NCBI GenBank assembly: GCA_002221725.1
Contig: NJFT01000004.1
Span: 124,001-188,000, forward strand
DNA length: 64,000 nt
Reading direction: 5' to 3'
From: Scedosporium boydii
Taxonomy: Eukaryota; Ascomycota; Sordariomycetes; Microascales; Microascaceae
The notes under the pieces are model-generated. The model saw only the letters and a list, made by a program, of their open reading frames with translations, ran no database searches and had not been told where the DNA came from. Each line of letters opens with the position of its first letter. Position 1 is the first letter of the stretch. Of this stretch, positions 1 through 12,213 are shown in pieces. The translations under genes were made by a program, and so were the position numbers.

Positions 1-1
1 G

Positions 2-190
2 CGCTCTCAGATGCGCGGCTTCTTCGACGTCGCCGCGCTCGCAGAGAAGGGGCTCGAGATCGAGCGCTTGTGGGAGGTGGACTGTCTCGGCGTCGAGAGG
101 GAGTGGGTTTGGGAGAGGGAGGGGGAGGATGCTGGGAATAGGAGGCGGTGGTTGGCTGTGGGGATTCTGAAGAGTGTTGCGGGGAGTTGA
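2..190 (+). CDS. C-terminal fragment of a METTL21-like (Methyltransf_16) protein methyltransferase
   Basis: The window opens inside a coding exon whose frame runs to a TGA at 188-190. The visible 62 or so residues include RGFFDVAALAEKGLEIERLW near the start and a tryptophan/arginine-rich end (RRRWLAVGILKSVAGS). The FFD-x-A...KGL...E.LWEV pattern followed by a final RRW-hydrophobic strand is what I know from the C-terminus of fungal METTL21/Rrg1-like class I SAM-dependent lysine methyltransferases. The SAM-binding region would lie upstream of the window, so no catalytic motif can be seen. CTCAG just before the ATG at 11 could be an intron acceptor, but the frame is also open through it. The gene is convergent with VPS3. 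Family assignment is an inference from a short tail. Confidence 0.45.
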   Translation, partial: RSQMRGFFDVAALAEKGLEIERLWEVDCLGVEREWVWEREGEDAGNRRRWLAVGILKSVAGS

Positions 191-494
191 AAGGGGGGAA
201 GAGGATGAAGGGGGGGATAGAGCATGAATAGTAATAGAGGTAGAAAATAAGGTGTGTGTGTATGAGCGTGGCCTTTTTTTTATGATAATGACATATAGAC
301 GTTGGATGGGATGTATGGCTACATATAAACTTATCCTGCTTGATATACATGATACCCTCCTTCCCTGTCTTCCTCGCCGGCCTCCCCAGAAGCCACGAGA
401 ACAGCATCCTACGCTCGCTGTCTACAAATATACAGACGTACAAATACTCCATACGCCAAAGAACCACATCACCATTGCCCCCTTCTCCCCTTCT
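191..494. other. Convergent 3' intergenic stretch
   Basis: This lies between two convergent stop codons (methyltransferase tail and VPS3). It is AG-rich on the left and pyrimidine-rich on the right, as expected of two 3' UTRs. No gene or structured element seen. Confidence 0.6.
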
Positions 495-3400
495 TCACCC
501 CTCCTCCTCCCCTCCCTCGACCGTCGCCCCCATCTCACCAACCTTTTGAAAATACTCCCCCCCAACCCTCAAATTCTCAACCGCACTCAACCCCCTCACA
601 ACCCCCGTCAAATTCCTCTCCCTCGCCAACCTCTTCAGCGCACCCTCCAAAAACCCCGCGAGCAGCCTCACGCTCCACCCGTCGGGGACCACCTCGAGCA
701 CGTCGACGACGTCGAACCAGGGGCCGAACCGCGAGAGGAGGGTGGAGGTCTGCTCGACGCGGTCGCTTAGGTGGTCGATTTGGAGGAATTCGAGGAGGAG
801 GGCTTTGAAGAGGCGGCGTTGTTCTTGGAGCGGAAGGGGTGACTTTTTTTGGTCTTGTTGGTTGGACATGTCGGCGGTTTGCTTTTGGCGTTGCTGCTGC
901 TCTCCAAAGAGACTCGATCCGCCCCAAAGACAATATCGAATGGCGGCATCATAATCCCCCAGCTTGTGCACCAGCAACCTCAGCGCATTCTCATGCTTCC
1001 CCTCCCGCCCATCGAGGATAATAATCTCCGGAACCAACAACTCGTCCGGCACGGCCGCGATGCGCCTCCTCGTCGCCGCAACATCATACGTCCTCACATC
1101 GCTCAGCAGCTGTAAAAGCCTCAACCTCGACAGCGAAACCTCATCGTCCTCGGCCGTGTTGTCGGCGAGGAACTGCCCGTAGGGAGGTTTAGGCGGCGGC
1201 TGCAGCGCGCGGTACGCCTCGTACGTAGCGGCGAACATCTCTCGACGCTCGGGCGAAGACCGCAGAGCTTCGACCGCGATGTCGAGGTAGTAGGAGATGA
1301 GCTCGTCGACGTACTCGTCGTTACCCTTGGCGAAGACGAGGTGCTCAAGGTAGTACTTGACGGCGGCGGGGGCTTCATCGCGGAGGATGGCCACGGCGTG
1401 GGCGGGTTCGAAGCGCGGCGCGCGGCCTTTGTCCTCGGCGAAGACCTGCGCACCGAGTTTGGGGTCGCGGTTGGCGAGCCAAACGCCGTAGGTTCGCACG
1501 AGGGACTTGTTGCTGATCTTGGTGAGGTAGTCGCGCACGCGCTGCTCGCCGTCGCGGAATTCGCCGCCATCGTCGGGTTCGCCTTCGATGATGCGCCGCC
1601 AGGTCTCTAGGACTTCGGCGGCCATCTTGCGACTCTGGTAGAGGCGGCTTAGGACGAATAGCCGTCTGTACGACTCGAGGAGGTCGACGGCCCGGTCGAA
1701 GCAGTCGACGCCCTTGTCCACGAGGTCGTAGAGCTCGGCCCGCACCGAACCCTCCTTTCTCGACGTTACGCCCTTGGGCGAATGCTGGTCGATCTCGAGG
1801 AGGACAAGAAGGAGTGAGGCGTCAACCGTCCGGAAGACATCGTGCTCGTCAGCAATGCTCCCGAAGCCCTTCTTTACTCTCCAACCGGCGAGGAATCTGC
1901 GCAGGAACTGAAGAACCCGGCCGTCTAGCGCGCCCACGGGGATCGGCGACGCGCACACCTTTTCGTTCTGCAGATACCGCGCCGCTGACTCCCTTACGCC
2001 GCCGAAAATCCAGATGCCCTTCCTGCTTTCCACAATCTCGTTTCGCAAGCCGGGAATGAGCGATAGCACAACTCGGGGGTCGAGAGAGCTGTCGACGAGC
2101 CTGTTCGCCAAAGCCTCCGCCTCCGAATCGGCAAAGGCAGTGTCCTTCTCGGCGTTCAAAAAGTCTACGAGAAGAAGCAGCCCCGCCTGTTGCCGGAGGT
2201 AGCTCAGGGTCAAAAACTCCAACTCGTTCTTGGCATCGCGGTCATTGATAGACTTGAGGAAGCCAAACACGCCATCGCGGTCCACTCTCGTCTCCGAAGG
2301 AACGACATCTCCAGGACAGAGCCCAACTTTCGCCTCGAGCTGAAGGAGCAGCGGGTTCCGCACAGCCCACCAGATGTGATTTCCGGTCCAGACGGCTATC
2401 CCCGCCCTGGCCTTGGCCAGCCTCTTGACGAACTCTTCCTCCTCGCGATTGCGGCTCGCCTCCCAGCCCTCGGGCAGATCTTCATCCTCGGCGTCGAGAT
2501 CGCGCTCGAAGAGTTCCCGCTCTGTGGACATTTGCGCGAGGGATGTCGCGGTGCGGGAGTCGATGCTTCGGGGGGAGAAGGGCGCGACGTCGGAGTCGCC
2601 GTTGGGGAATGGATTGAATCTCCTCTGGCAGAGCCTGTCTATAAGTTCTTGGCAGACCGTCTCATCGTTGCCCGTCAGCGATCGGATGCCCAATGGCGAC
2701 AACGGTGTCGTTTTCTCGCCCTGCCCTTCGGTTATCGGTGCTTCAAGCCAAAATTTGTCGGGTTCCGCATCGCCTTCAAAGCGTTGGATCTCGAGACCGT
2801 GGTGAGTTCCGTCCTCTGCATCCTTGGTCATCGACGCGAGCACATATTTGTCTACTTCGTCCTCATTACTCATAGATGGTCTCGAGGACTTGGAAGAAGA
2901 CACAGACTCCGAAAAGCCCACATCAACGACAACCTCCCTCGGATACCTATCAAACCCTAGCGTCGGACCCTTTGGATCGCCGTCGAGGTTCACAAACATG
3001 CCAATAGCAGGGTCCGTTGCGCTCGTGCCCGTAACAAGCAAGAACTCCTCCGGTGAGGGCGAGACGATGTGCGGTTTTAGGAATGGGGGCGGGGGTTTCG
3101 GCGCAACGGCGGCGGCGGAGGGAATAGGGGTGGAAGAGGTAGAAGAAGGTCCCTGCTGGCCTGGGGTACTAGGAAGTGGTTTATTATTAGCCGTCTCCGG
3201 GGGCTTCGGGCTCGTGGGTTTAGATGGAGGTGTATGTAGCCGAGCCACGGGCTCCTCGCCCTGGCGCGGGCCGAGAATGCCGCCGCTGATAAAGGCGCCG
3301 AGACTCGTGCTCCTAGCATGAGAGTGGTGGCCCTGTCCGGCTCCGGAATGGCTGCGGGTGTGGGCCGACGAGTTGCTGCGTAGTAGGCCGCTCTCGTTGG

Positions 3401-4373
3401 TGGCTGCGATGCTTTGGGTGTGTCCGAGCTCGCCTGGCGGTTGAGAATTATCGAGGGAGGAGATGGTCATTAAGGGGATCTTGAGCTGGTGCTCAACATC
3501 TAGTAAGGCATAGTGTCGGGAGTCGGCGACGCAGGCAATGTTGCCTCGTCTACAGGATATAGTGCTGCCCGCAAAGTCGATGTTCTATAGAAAGAGTGAT
3601 CATCAGCGTTCTTATCCTAGGCAGTAGTAGTAGTAGCTTCCTTGGCGTCTCCGTGAAATATCCTACCTTTACGGCTCCCGCCTCCTCGCCAATGCGCACG
3701 ACCTGTATCCGCCGATTCAGCGACAGCAAGACAGTAATCCTCTGACCCCTCTGCTCGCGAGGATTGTTCCCATTACTACGCTGAGGGAGATTCAAATCCA
3801 CGCCGCCTATCCAGTTACAGTTCCTGACCTGGGTAGTCCCGAACACGGGACTGAGCTCGGGGAGGGAATAAAAGGTGACGGTCCAGTTGCAGAGGATGCA
3901 GGCCTTGCCGACCTTGGGGAGGAGGAGGATCTGCTGGACGCCGGGGCGGGAACCGGGAGGCGCGCTGTGGGTTTCGGAGAAGGCAGGTCGGAGGCGGGAG
4001 GCGAGGATGAAGGTAGGGCGGCCGGTGCCGTCGGTTGGTTCGAAGGGGATTTGGACGAAGTGGAGGAGTTCGGCGGCGGAGGTGCCGACGTAGAGGTTGC
4101 GGTCTGGAGAAGTGGGAGATCTGCGGGTTAGTAACGGAGAATGGCCTAGAAGGGCATCATAGGATCCTATGGATATCCTTTTGACAACGGCGCAAACACA
4201 CCTAGGTAGTCGACGCATGTGATCTTGACGTCGTCGGGGACGCCCTCGGTGGTGAGGGGCACATTGTCGAGGAGGGTGCGCAGGGCGAAGGGACCCGTCG
4301 AAGCGGATGAAGTTTGAAGTGATGATTGCATTGTTTCTTTAGACCCATGATCGTGGCTGGGCTTCGCATCCAT
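495..4373 (-). CDS. VPS3: Vacuolar protein sorting protein 3 (CORVET subunit, CNH domain)
   Basis: This is a three-exon gene of 1232 aa: exon 1 4373-4202, exon 2 4103-3667, exon 3 3584-495. The introns are 98 and 82 bases and keep the frame. The N-terminal third has the CNH/citron-like pattern of Vps3/TGFBRAP1: CVDYLDRNLYVGTS across junction 1, then ILASRLRPAFSE, QQILLLP, CILCNWTVTFYSLPEL and NCNWIGGVDLN in exon 2. A disordered Ser/Pro/His-rich insert (about residues 250-370) interrupts the propeller before IVSPSPEEFLLVTGT. The rest is helical solenoid, including the Vps39/TGFBRAP1-type region (YAVWLANRDPKLGAQVF, EYLVHKLGDYDAAIRYC-like) and the usual tail LSAVENLRVGGEYFQKVG. By family, Vps3 is a CORVET subunit that binds Rab5/Vps21 on endosomes. 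The start chosen is ATG 4373; an alternative in-frame ATG is at 4331. It is divergent from COY1. Confidence 0.87.
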
Positions 4374-5292
4374 CGGGTCTAGTCCTGTCACCGGAGTGGT
4401 TGCCTCATGCTGAGGGTCGGACCGAGGAGCTTGGTTGAGGTTCGAGGTGGGTGGGATCGGTTAGTATGGTATATGGCAGCGTTGCGGCTTAGAGCTTGAG
4501 ATGCAGGACCGTCGGACACGCTTTCTTGTCGTACGCGGGATGTCGGGATACGTCGCAATAGTTCCAGTGACGAGAAATGGCCCGGCTGGTTCGGGCTGGA
4601 TTAGCGGGTTGAATTGCGGCCCAGCCTTGCGTCTTGCAGCAACGGAGATTGCGCGAATGGTGTCGGGGCCCTCGAATGAGCCGCGCTGGGACGGGATCAG
4701 AACATGAGCTAGAAATGGGGAGCTTGGACAGGGGAGACCAGGCTGTGCTGACGCACTGAATCAATTTGAGGTTGCTGACTCCAGTGGACGCGTGGGCCCC
4801 AGCCACAGGGGAAAGGCCAGAACCGCCAGCGCTGTGATAGGGCGAGCCCAGCCCCGCCAGCCAACCACCATCAGCGCCAACGCCTGACAGCCCGAGGCTG
4901 AGTGGCGGTACTGAACAGCCAGATCAGGCCAACAGGCAGGCAGGGACAGGGATAGAGCTGAGTGAACTGGACATTGAACACGTTCCCAAATCATCACCAA
5001 TTCAATCCTCCAACATCACGATCGCAAAATCTCCCGATTCGACAAATCCACATAGATCAATTTGCACACTACATATCGACCTAGTGTTTTTTGTTTTCTT
5101 CTTATTCTCTTCCTCTTATCTTTGCCGCCTCGAAGCCGCGGAGCTTTATCCAGCTACCCGGAAGTTCCATGGCTCTCGACCTAACCGACTCCTGTTAAGC
5201 TCCCGGTCCACCCACCCCTCACAGTCTCAGGGGTGATCCGCATCCGAACCTCCCCGATCGAGAGAACAACGACAAACAAATAGAAACAGAAA
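4374..5292. promoter_or_regulatory. Shared divergent promoter region of VPS3 and COY1
   Basis: This 919-base spacer separates the two start codons. It must carry both 5' UTRs and promoters. The COY1 side (5030-5290) is rich in C and T, a common leader composition in filamentous fungi. I see no clear TATA box or known regulator site. Confidence 0.5.
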
Positions 5293-7674
5293 ATGGCCGA
5301 CACGGCGACCTCACCCACAGGGAGTCCCGATGGCTTGGAAAACAGCCCCGGCAACAAGTTCCAAACCGCCATCTCGGCGTGGAGGAGTATGTTCATCCGA
5401 CACAGAAATCACGGAAATCACGGCACACCCATGGTTCGGAGCTCCCGTACTAACACGGCTATCTCGCAGACGTCGACCTTACGACACTCGTCACCCAGCT
5501 CGATAACACGGCTTCTGATATCGCTGCCCACCAGCGCGACTCGACGGTTCAACGAAAGGAGCTGGCGCAAAAGACGAAGGACTTTAGGAAACTCGACGAT
5601 GCGTCAAAACTGACCGAAATCAAGGGTCTTCTCAAATGTATCGCCAAATAACACCCATCCCTCATAACCCCTTCTTCCGGAGGGCCAGGGGACACACCTT
5701 TTTTTTCGCTAACATGTTCGTCCAGCTTACCAAACGTTTATCGACCTCCTCACAAACCATTCGAAATCGGTAAACTCGGTCTTCCTGCAGTTATACACAG
5801 CCCTCTCCGATGCGCCCGATCCGTACCCCCTCCTCGAAGCGTCGGTCGATTCGATGCTCGTCTCCGAAGACACCCTCCCCAAGTTGACGGAAGAAAACAG
5901 CCACCTACAAAAGAACGTAACCAAGCTCACATCACAACTCGAAGAGACCGAATCACGCCTGCAAACCGAGCGATCGGCCCGCAAGGAGCTCGAGGACAAG
6001 CTCGAATCAAAGGTCAAGGAGGTCGAGGAGTCGTGGACTGCCGTGCTGGAGGAGAAGAAGGATAATTGGGCGTCCAAGGAGAAGACCCTGGAGGAAAAGG
6101 TTGAGAGCCAAGAGCGCCTCATCAGCGAGATCAAGGCGAGCTATGAGGTCAACCAGCGCCTCGGCCGCACCACCGCCGAAGAGGATGGACAGGCGAACAA
6201 TGTGACCGCGGCCGAGGTCGAGATGCTCCACTCCGACCTCGAGCGCACGAGCACGAGGCTGGCCGAGGTGGAAGCCCGCAATGAACAACTGCGGCTGGAT
6301 CTGGCCCAGGCAAAATCGCAGGCTACGACGCAGCAAACATCACTAGAAGACGACCCTGGATACATGCGGATGCGGTCCGAGAACCGGTCCCTTCTACACA
6401 AGCTCGATGCTTCGAGGGCTGAAAAGGAGGCGGTTAAGCGTGATCTAGATACCAAGGTCAAGACCCTCCAGCGCGAGTCTGGTCGTCTCAAGGAGGAGCG
6501 GGATGCGCTCAAGGCCAAGGTGCAAAAGTGGAGTGACTACGATAACGTAAAACAGGAACTCGAGGTTCTAAAGAGCATCGAATTTTCTACGGGAGATGAT
6601 GACGAGTTACCTGGACACGCCGAGGGCGTAGAATCCACCAGTGACAAGGCCAAGAGTGGAGGCGACACGCTGGAGAAGCTCCTTCTTGCTCGGAACAAGA
6701 AACTTGGCGACGAGCTCACGATCCTCCGAGTATCCCACCAAGACCTGCAGACGCGACTGCAAGACCTACAAGAGGAGGTGTCTCGGACGAACGCCGAGCT
6801 CGAAAAGGCGCAGCAGCTCAACGAGAAGCTCGAGAACGATCTCGCCACGCTTCAAGCCGAGGCGCCCAACGCCTTTCCCTCGGGAGCGTCGGTCGCGGGC
6901 ACCTACGTGAGCCGATTCCCTTCAGGTGTAGCAGGCAGAAAGGGGAGGATATCGCCCACGTCGTCCATCATAAGCGGGTTGGACCCTCGTAGCAGCTCCT
7001 CGATGATGGGCGAAGGCATCGGCTCCTCGGGCAATACCATCTTGCCCATGCTCACGGCGCAGCGCGACCGGTTCAAGAAGCGAAACGCCCAACTAGAGCA
7101 GGAACTCTCCGAAAGCCACCGCACGGTATCGCAGCTCCGGCAGGAAATCGCCGCCCTGCAAAGAGACAACCTCAACCTCTACGAAAAGACGCGCTACATA
7201 TCGACGTACAACCGCAGCGGCGGCGCGAGCGGCACGTCTTCGTCGGCCTACTCCACGACCAACGCAAGCCCGAACCCGAACCCGTCGACCATCGCCATCG
7301 GCGGCACGGGGAACCCGGGCATCGCTCTCGATCGGTACCGCAAGGCGTACGAATCGAACATTTCGCCGTTCGCGGCGTTCCGCGGGCGCGAGTCGGCGCG
7401 GGCGTATAAGCGCATGAGCCTTCCCGAGCGGGTGGTCTTTTCGGTCACGAGGATGGTGTTGGCGAGTCGCACGAGTAGGAACTTGTTTGCGGCGTATTGT
7501 GTGGCGTTGCATGTTTTGGTGTTCATGTCGCTGTTTTGGATGGGGGCGGAGGATGTTGATAAGCATGCCACTGGGTTGGGGAAGTCGGCTGCTGCTGCTG
7601 CGGCGGCGGCGGCGGGTGGCGCTGGGGCTGGGGGAGTGAAAGGGGGTGGGGAGTGGCATGAGGCTGGTTTTTAG
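5293..7674 (+). CDS. COY1: CASP/COY1-family Golgi coiled-coil membrane protein
   Basis: There are three exons (5293-5386, 5470-5637, 5726-7674) encoding 736 aa. Both introns (83 and 88 bases) are GT-AG and restore the frame: AWR|NVDLTTLVTQLD and EIKGLLK|SYQTFIDLLTNHSKSV. The body is continuous coiled coil (about residues 130-480). The end carries the CASP signature: a charged ALDRYRKAYESNISPFAAF-type segment, RMSLPERVVFSVTR, and one transmembrane helix (AAYCVALHVLVFMSLFWM, about 678-697). By family this is a tail-anchored golgin of intra-Golgi vesicle traffic, with the N-terminus cytosolic. After the membrane helix is an unusual short Ala/Gly-rich tail (a run of ten alanines). It is preceded by a CT-rich leader and divergent from VPS3. 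Confidence 0.87.
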
Positions 7675-9065
7675 GGGTATAGAGATTAAGTGAGGTTGCT
7701 TCTTCTCAGTGCCGGCTACTCGGAGAAGGGGAGTCTTTCTTCTAAGCTGAGGTCATCGTGGTGGGAAGAGTATTGGAATATTTGAAGGTCACGGGGTTAG
7801 TCGGGGTTCATTTTGCTGGATGTGTTTTATAAAGTGTATGATTGGGAAGGAATGGAAGAAGAACACGAAAAAGACGCTGAATCTTGTTTTATTTTTACGT
7901 TACGGGTTTTACGGGTCCTTTGCTCGTTCTCAGTAGATTTGGGACAAGGAATGAAGGCGAAGGATTTCTCTTTTCTTACATTTTGTGTGTACGTTTGCAG
8001 GTAGACTCTAATCATCGACTTCAAGTCAGGATACCGAACTGCATCCACTCTGGTTATCTTAGTCATCGATTAACGTTGGAGTGGGCTTTGTACTGACATC
8101 ATTTCCTCGTCTCCCGTCTGCTTCGAGTTGCCCTATTCTCGAACATCCTGCTGCTCTCCTAACCCGCCCCCCAAACCCAAAGAACGCACCCATAGCATAT
8201 GACCTCGGCAGGATCAACCCGGATCACCCGCGCCCCTCATCGAAAATAGAAATAACAATATCCACAGAACCATAAAAGCCAAGATAATGAGCGACAAACT
8301 CTAAAAAAGAAGAAGTACGCAATCTGCCAACGCAACCCTACCCATGCACAGATCTAAACGTGCGTCTTCTACGGATCTCTACCACCCTATCGATTCCACT
8401 GCAGTCGAAAAAAGAACAGGAAGGACGGTCTCTCTGAGCCAATGGCGATAAGCGCCGGCCGCTTATGGCGGCCATTTAGCTGCGAGGCTGGACCAATTAG
8501 AGCAGCGGTAATCTGTACCACGCGGTTAAGGTGGTGTGGATCCTGTGGGGTTCGGTGGGGTTCGCTTGTTGCTTTGGTGGGATTTGGTTGGAGGTTATTT
8601 TCGGGGGTCAATTTGGGTAAGCGCTGGGACGATCCCTGATATTGAGGATTCTAGAATGGGGGATTTGGGAGTGAGGAAGAGAGAAAGCAGAATTAGGATT
8701 TTTGGAATCCAGCTGCTGATTGTCTAGTCGGAAGATGGAAAGAATAGTCAGCTAGAGACTGAGTTCTTGTACTAAGATCTTAGGATACTGAGGCTCATTA
8801 CATAGGATTAGGATCAAGCATTCGTACAATCTGACTCCGTGGTGTACTAAGCAAAAACCAACGCCTTGCCTCGCACAGTCAGGTCAGCATCAAAGTCAGA
8901 ACCTGAACTTGTGCAGTTCAATATCGAATCCATCGCTCCGGAACCAACGACATCCGAACTCTCCCTCTCAGACCCTCCCAATAAACCGGGATTTTCGAAC
9001 GCGCCCCGCAAGAAATTCTTCATCCCAGGGCGATCTCAGCGGGCGAGATTCCGAAAATATCGTTT

Positions 9066-9097
<32 letters not shown>

Positions 9098-10339
9098 CTC
9101 GGGCAGAGCTTTGCCGTGCGAGGTCTTTTCTTGGCTTGCATGCGGAGCTTGGCATGATTGGTATGATTGGTGGCTAGATGTATGCGTCCGATGCCATCAT
9201 GAGGTAGGAAGGTACAAAGGTACAGGGGCAGCATAATCCCGGAAATTGGAAAGCAAACGCAAGAAATGAGAAACGTACTCTGGAAAAACGAAGAGTACGT
9301 AAGGGCCGGCGAACACTGGACTCATTGAGGGCGGCCGGCGCTTGCAGACCCCATGCGAGTTGCTGCATTGGGAAGCAAGGGTCTGACCAATTGCGGGGCT
9401 GGATTGGGATACAGATACAAGATACAAGGTACAAAATCCAATGGGAGCCAAAATCGAGCTTCTCTATCCTCTCTGTTTTCCTTTACCTTCTCTGAGGGAA
9501 GGAGCAAACATCACTCCTGGTTCTTCAAGTATCACCATCGCTCTATCACTCTGTCGACTGTAATACAATCCTCACAAACAGCTGCTTTGGACCATTTGCT
9601 CTGAACACCAGAGCCAAAGAAGAGAAGAGAGACAAACAAAAGAGATCCAGAGATGGAAACCCTTCGTCCCGCTTGTACAGCTGCCACGTCCAGATCGTCA
9701 TTTCATTTCCCTTGTCCACCCTGTCCTGTCCACCCTCCCACTGGCATCCTGCATCCTGCAAGCAACCCGAACGAACCAATGTCCCCCTCCCATTCATCCC
9801 ATCCACACCATCCACCTATCTTTCGTACACCCACACGCCATCCCTTGTTTGCCCGGCGTCAAACAACGCCCAGACCAAAAAAGAAACACTCGAATCCGGC
9901 CTAGTCCCGAATCCCACATCTCTCCCATTGCCGCCCGCCCAACCCCCCGTCCCAAATGACGCCAATAGATGTAGTCTATTGTAGTATTCTATTCAGTCGT
10001 AACCGCGTAGCTATTGCTTGTACCTTAAAATCAAAAGTGTATAATAGAAGTGATGATCCTCCATCCTCTCTCGATCTTCGTTTTCCGTATACTGCATCTC
10101 GAAATCATCATCTCCATAAACGGCCGAGTCGTTTATTTCCTTTTATTTCCTTTCTTTTTCTTTTCGTCGTTTCTTTTCCTTATATTTCCTAGTTTCTATT
10201 CTCTCTTATTTCCTACCAAGTCTTTCTTCTTAGTCTCTGGGATTTCTTCATCGTCTTCTTTCCTAGTGTCTTCTCCAGTTTCTCTCTCATCAAACAACAA
10301 AAACGAACAAAACCAACAACTTACACACACAAAACCATC
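7675..10339. other. Intergenic region with COY1 3' UTR, poly-T tract and leader of the DUF3455 gene
   Basis: I find no convincing coding exon here. 7675-8100 is probably the COY1 3' UTR. A 29-base T run lies at 9069-9097. The last 300 bases (10040-10339) are strongly T/C rich and end in an A-rich stretch directly before the next ATG, typical of a fungal 5' leader. Confidence 0.5.
9069..9097 (+). repeat. Poly-T tract, 29 bases
   Basis: Uninterrupted run of T. It could be a mononucleotide microsatellite or the reverse-oriented poly-A scar of a retroposed sequence. No flanking target-site duplication was recognised. Confidence 0.85.
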
Positions 10340-11346
10340 ATGAAGCTCCTCAACCTCCTCGCATCAACCCTCCTCCTCCCATCCATCACCCTCGCCGCCC
10401 CAACCCACGCCTCCCTCTCCTCTTCCGACCGCAACGCCCCCGCCGCCGTCGACCACCTCTCCGACTACTTCAACCTCCTCGCCCTCAAGGTCCAGCGGTA
10501 CAAGACCCTCGGCTCGGCGCCCACCTGCGACATTTCCCGCGCCGTCCTCCCCATTAGTATGTTCTACTCTTCTTCTCTCCTCTCCCCCAAGAAATCCAAA
10601 TAAAAATATAGGGAAGATTAAAAAAAAAAAAAGAAGTCGGCCTCACTAACACACGCAACAGCCCCCGACTCCCTCCCCGCGCCTTCGGCAGGCCTCAAAC
10701 CGAAACACATTGCCCTAGGCCGCGGCACCCAAAACTACACCTGCGCTTCCTCCTCCTCCTCCGACACCCCAACCGCCGCCGGCGCCGTCGCCACCCTCTA
10801 CGACGCCTCCTGCCTCTCTACCATCCACCCGGACCTCTTCACCACCCTCACCCGCCTCGCCATCTCCTTCGCCCCCATCCCCAAACCCCTCTCCTCTTCC
10901 ACCGAACAACCCCGTCTCGGCCCGCAAGCCATGCGCGTCTCGGGAGTGCACTACTTCAACTCCCTCGGCCAGCCGTTCTTCGACATCGATGCCGCCGATA
11001 GGGGACACGTTACGGTCAAACTGAATAATTCTATTCCGGCGCCGTTTGATTCCGCGACGGGCGTCAAGGGCGAGAAGGCCGTGGGGTGGTTGAAGTTGGT
11101 TGCGAGGGACGAGGAGGGGAGTGCCACGAAGGGACTTAGGGAGGTTTATAGGTTGGATACGGTCGGCGGGAGCGCGCCTGCGAGTTGTGAGGGGATGCCC
11201 GAGAAGTTTGAGGTTCAGTATGTTGCGCAGTAAGTTTTCCCTGTTGGATGCACCCCTCCTATTTCTGTCCTTTCTTTTCTCTTTCTTTGGCTGGACTAAC
11301 ATGGGAAATTAGATATTGGTTCATGGGCTCCGACGACGAGGAGTAA
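10340..11346 (+). CDS. Secreted DUF3455-domain protein
   Basis: There are three exons (10340-10556, 10662-11229, 11313-11346) encoding 272 aa. The introns are 105 and 83 bases, and both junctions give family-like sequence (VLPI|TPDSLPAPSAGLKPKHIALG and YVAQ|YWFMGSDDEE). Residues 1-20 are a clear signal peptide (MKLLNLLASTLLLPSITLAA). The DUF3455 pattern follows: ALGRGTQNYTC, AGAVATLYDASCL, GVHYFNSLGQPFFDID, GWLKLVARD, EVYRLDTVGGSAPASC and a final aromatic YWF. Four cysteines fit disulphide use outside the cell. Fungal members are often labelled 'malate dehydrogenase' in databases, but the domain lacks a Rossmann fold signature, so I give no enzymatic role. Codon use is strongly C-ending, suggesting good expression. 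Confidence 0.82.
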
Positions 11347-12213
11347 AGACTGAACTTGAACTCGAATAATTTACACTTTCAAGTCTATCTCTCTCCCGGG
11401 CCGGCGCTGGATACCGCTCATGCTTGGACTTGCTCACTTTTTCTTCTTTTATTTCATCTTGCCGTTGCCTCTTTCTTTTTTCTTCTTGGTCTCTTATATC
11501 ATGTATGTTAGCAGTCGGTAATGAATGAGCACTCTTAATGTAGGAACTTGAATCGTTTCGATAGTAACCCATCTAAACGTGAGTACCCGGTCCATATGTC
11601 AAAGAATACGCCCTCCGCCTTTATACAAGAGAACCTCGATCGGCATGGGAACAGTCGAGAAGGAACTCTTCACGTAGAAACCTAGTCCGTTTCCAACAGA
11701 TTAGATATGCGAAGCAGTAAGGCTTTAGTCTTCAAGTAGTAGTAAACTCGATGCGTCATTTACAAGAAAAAGTGAGTTCTCTATAAGCGGCAAACCACAA
11801 AGGTTCGAACAAAGAAAAAGACCTCCCTCACCCCCTTCACATCCCACCATTTTCCATACCTTCGAATCGATGCAGCCATGTCTCATCAAGCAGAAACAAT
11901 GTTGACCTCCCCAATCCCCTCCCCTCCCTTTCCTCCCTTTCCTCCCTTTCCTCCCTTTCCTCCCTCGCCTCCGCCAGATGACTCGACTCCAACCCCATTC
12001 TATAAGCACCCAGTAAAGCACCGCGCTCAGAAAATGATAGAATAAAAAAAAAGACTTATAGGAAGAAAAGGCGGGTATCTGTTTACTTCCCCCAAAACTC
12101 CTCTGAACAAAGAAAAGAAAAGAAAAAATATGAACCGAGCTCAAACAGAACGTATGTATGCATGCCCATCGAAGACCCCATCTACTATTCCCATCCTCAC
12201 CATGCCGCCCTCC
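11347..12213. other. Convergent 3' intergenic region
   Basis: This lies between the stop codons of the DUF3455 gene (+) and the RhoGEF-like gene (-). It contains a nine-base CT-rich tandem repeat (11923-11966). No gene seen. Confidence 0.5.
11923..11966 (+). repeat. Minisatellite, unit CCTCCCTTT, about five copies
   Basis: Direct reading shows consecutive CCTCCCTTT units. It lies in the 3' region shared by two convergent genes. Confidence 0.85.

Noticed and set aside
2190..2960. 256-aa plus-strand ORF antisense to VPS3
   Set aside because: It is a shadow of the G/C-ending codon use of VPS3; the minus strand carries the conserved protein and the antisense product has no motif.
8985..9097. 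ACCGGGATT...CGCGCC followed by poly-T, resembling the end of ncRNA copy B
   Set aside because: No conserved 5' block, no A-box hairpin and no matching closing stem upstream; probably coincidence.
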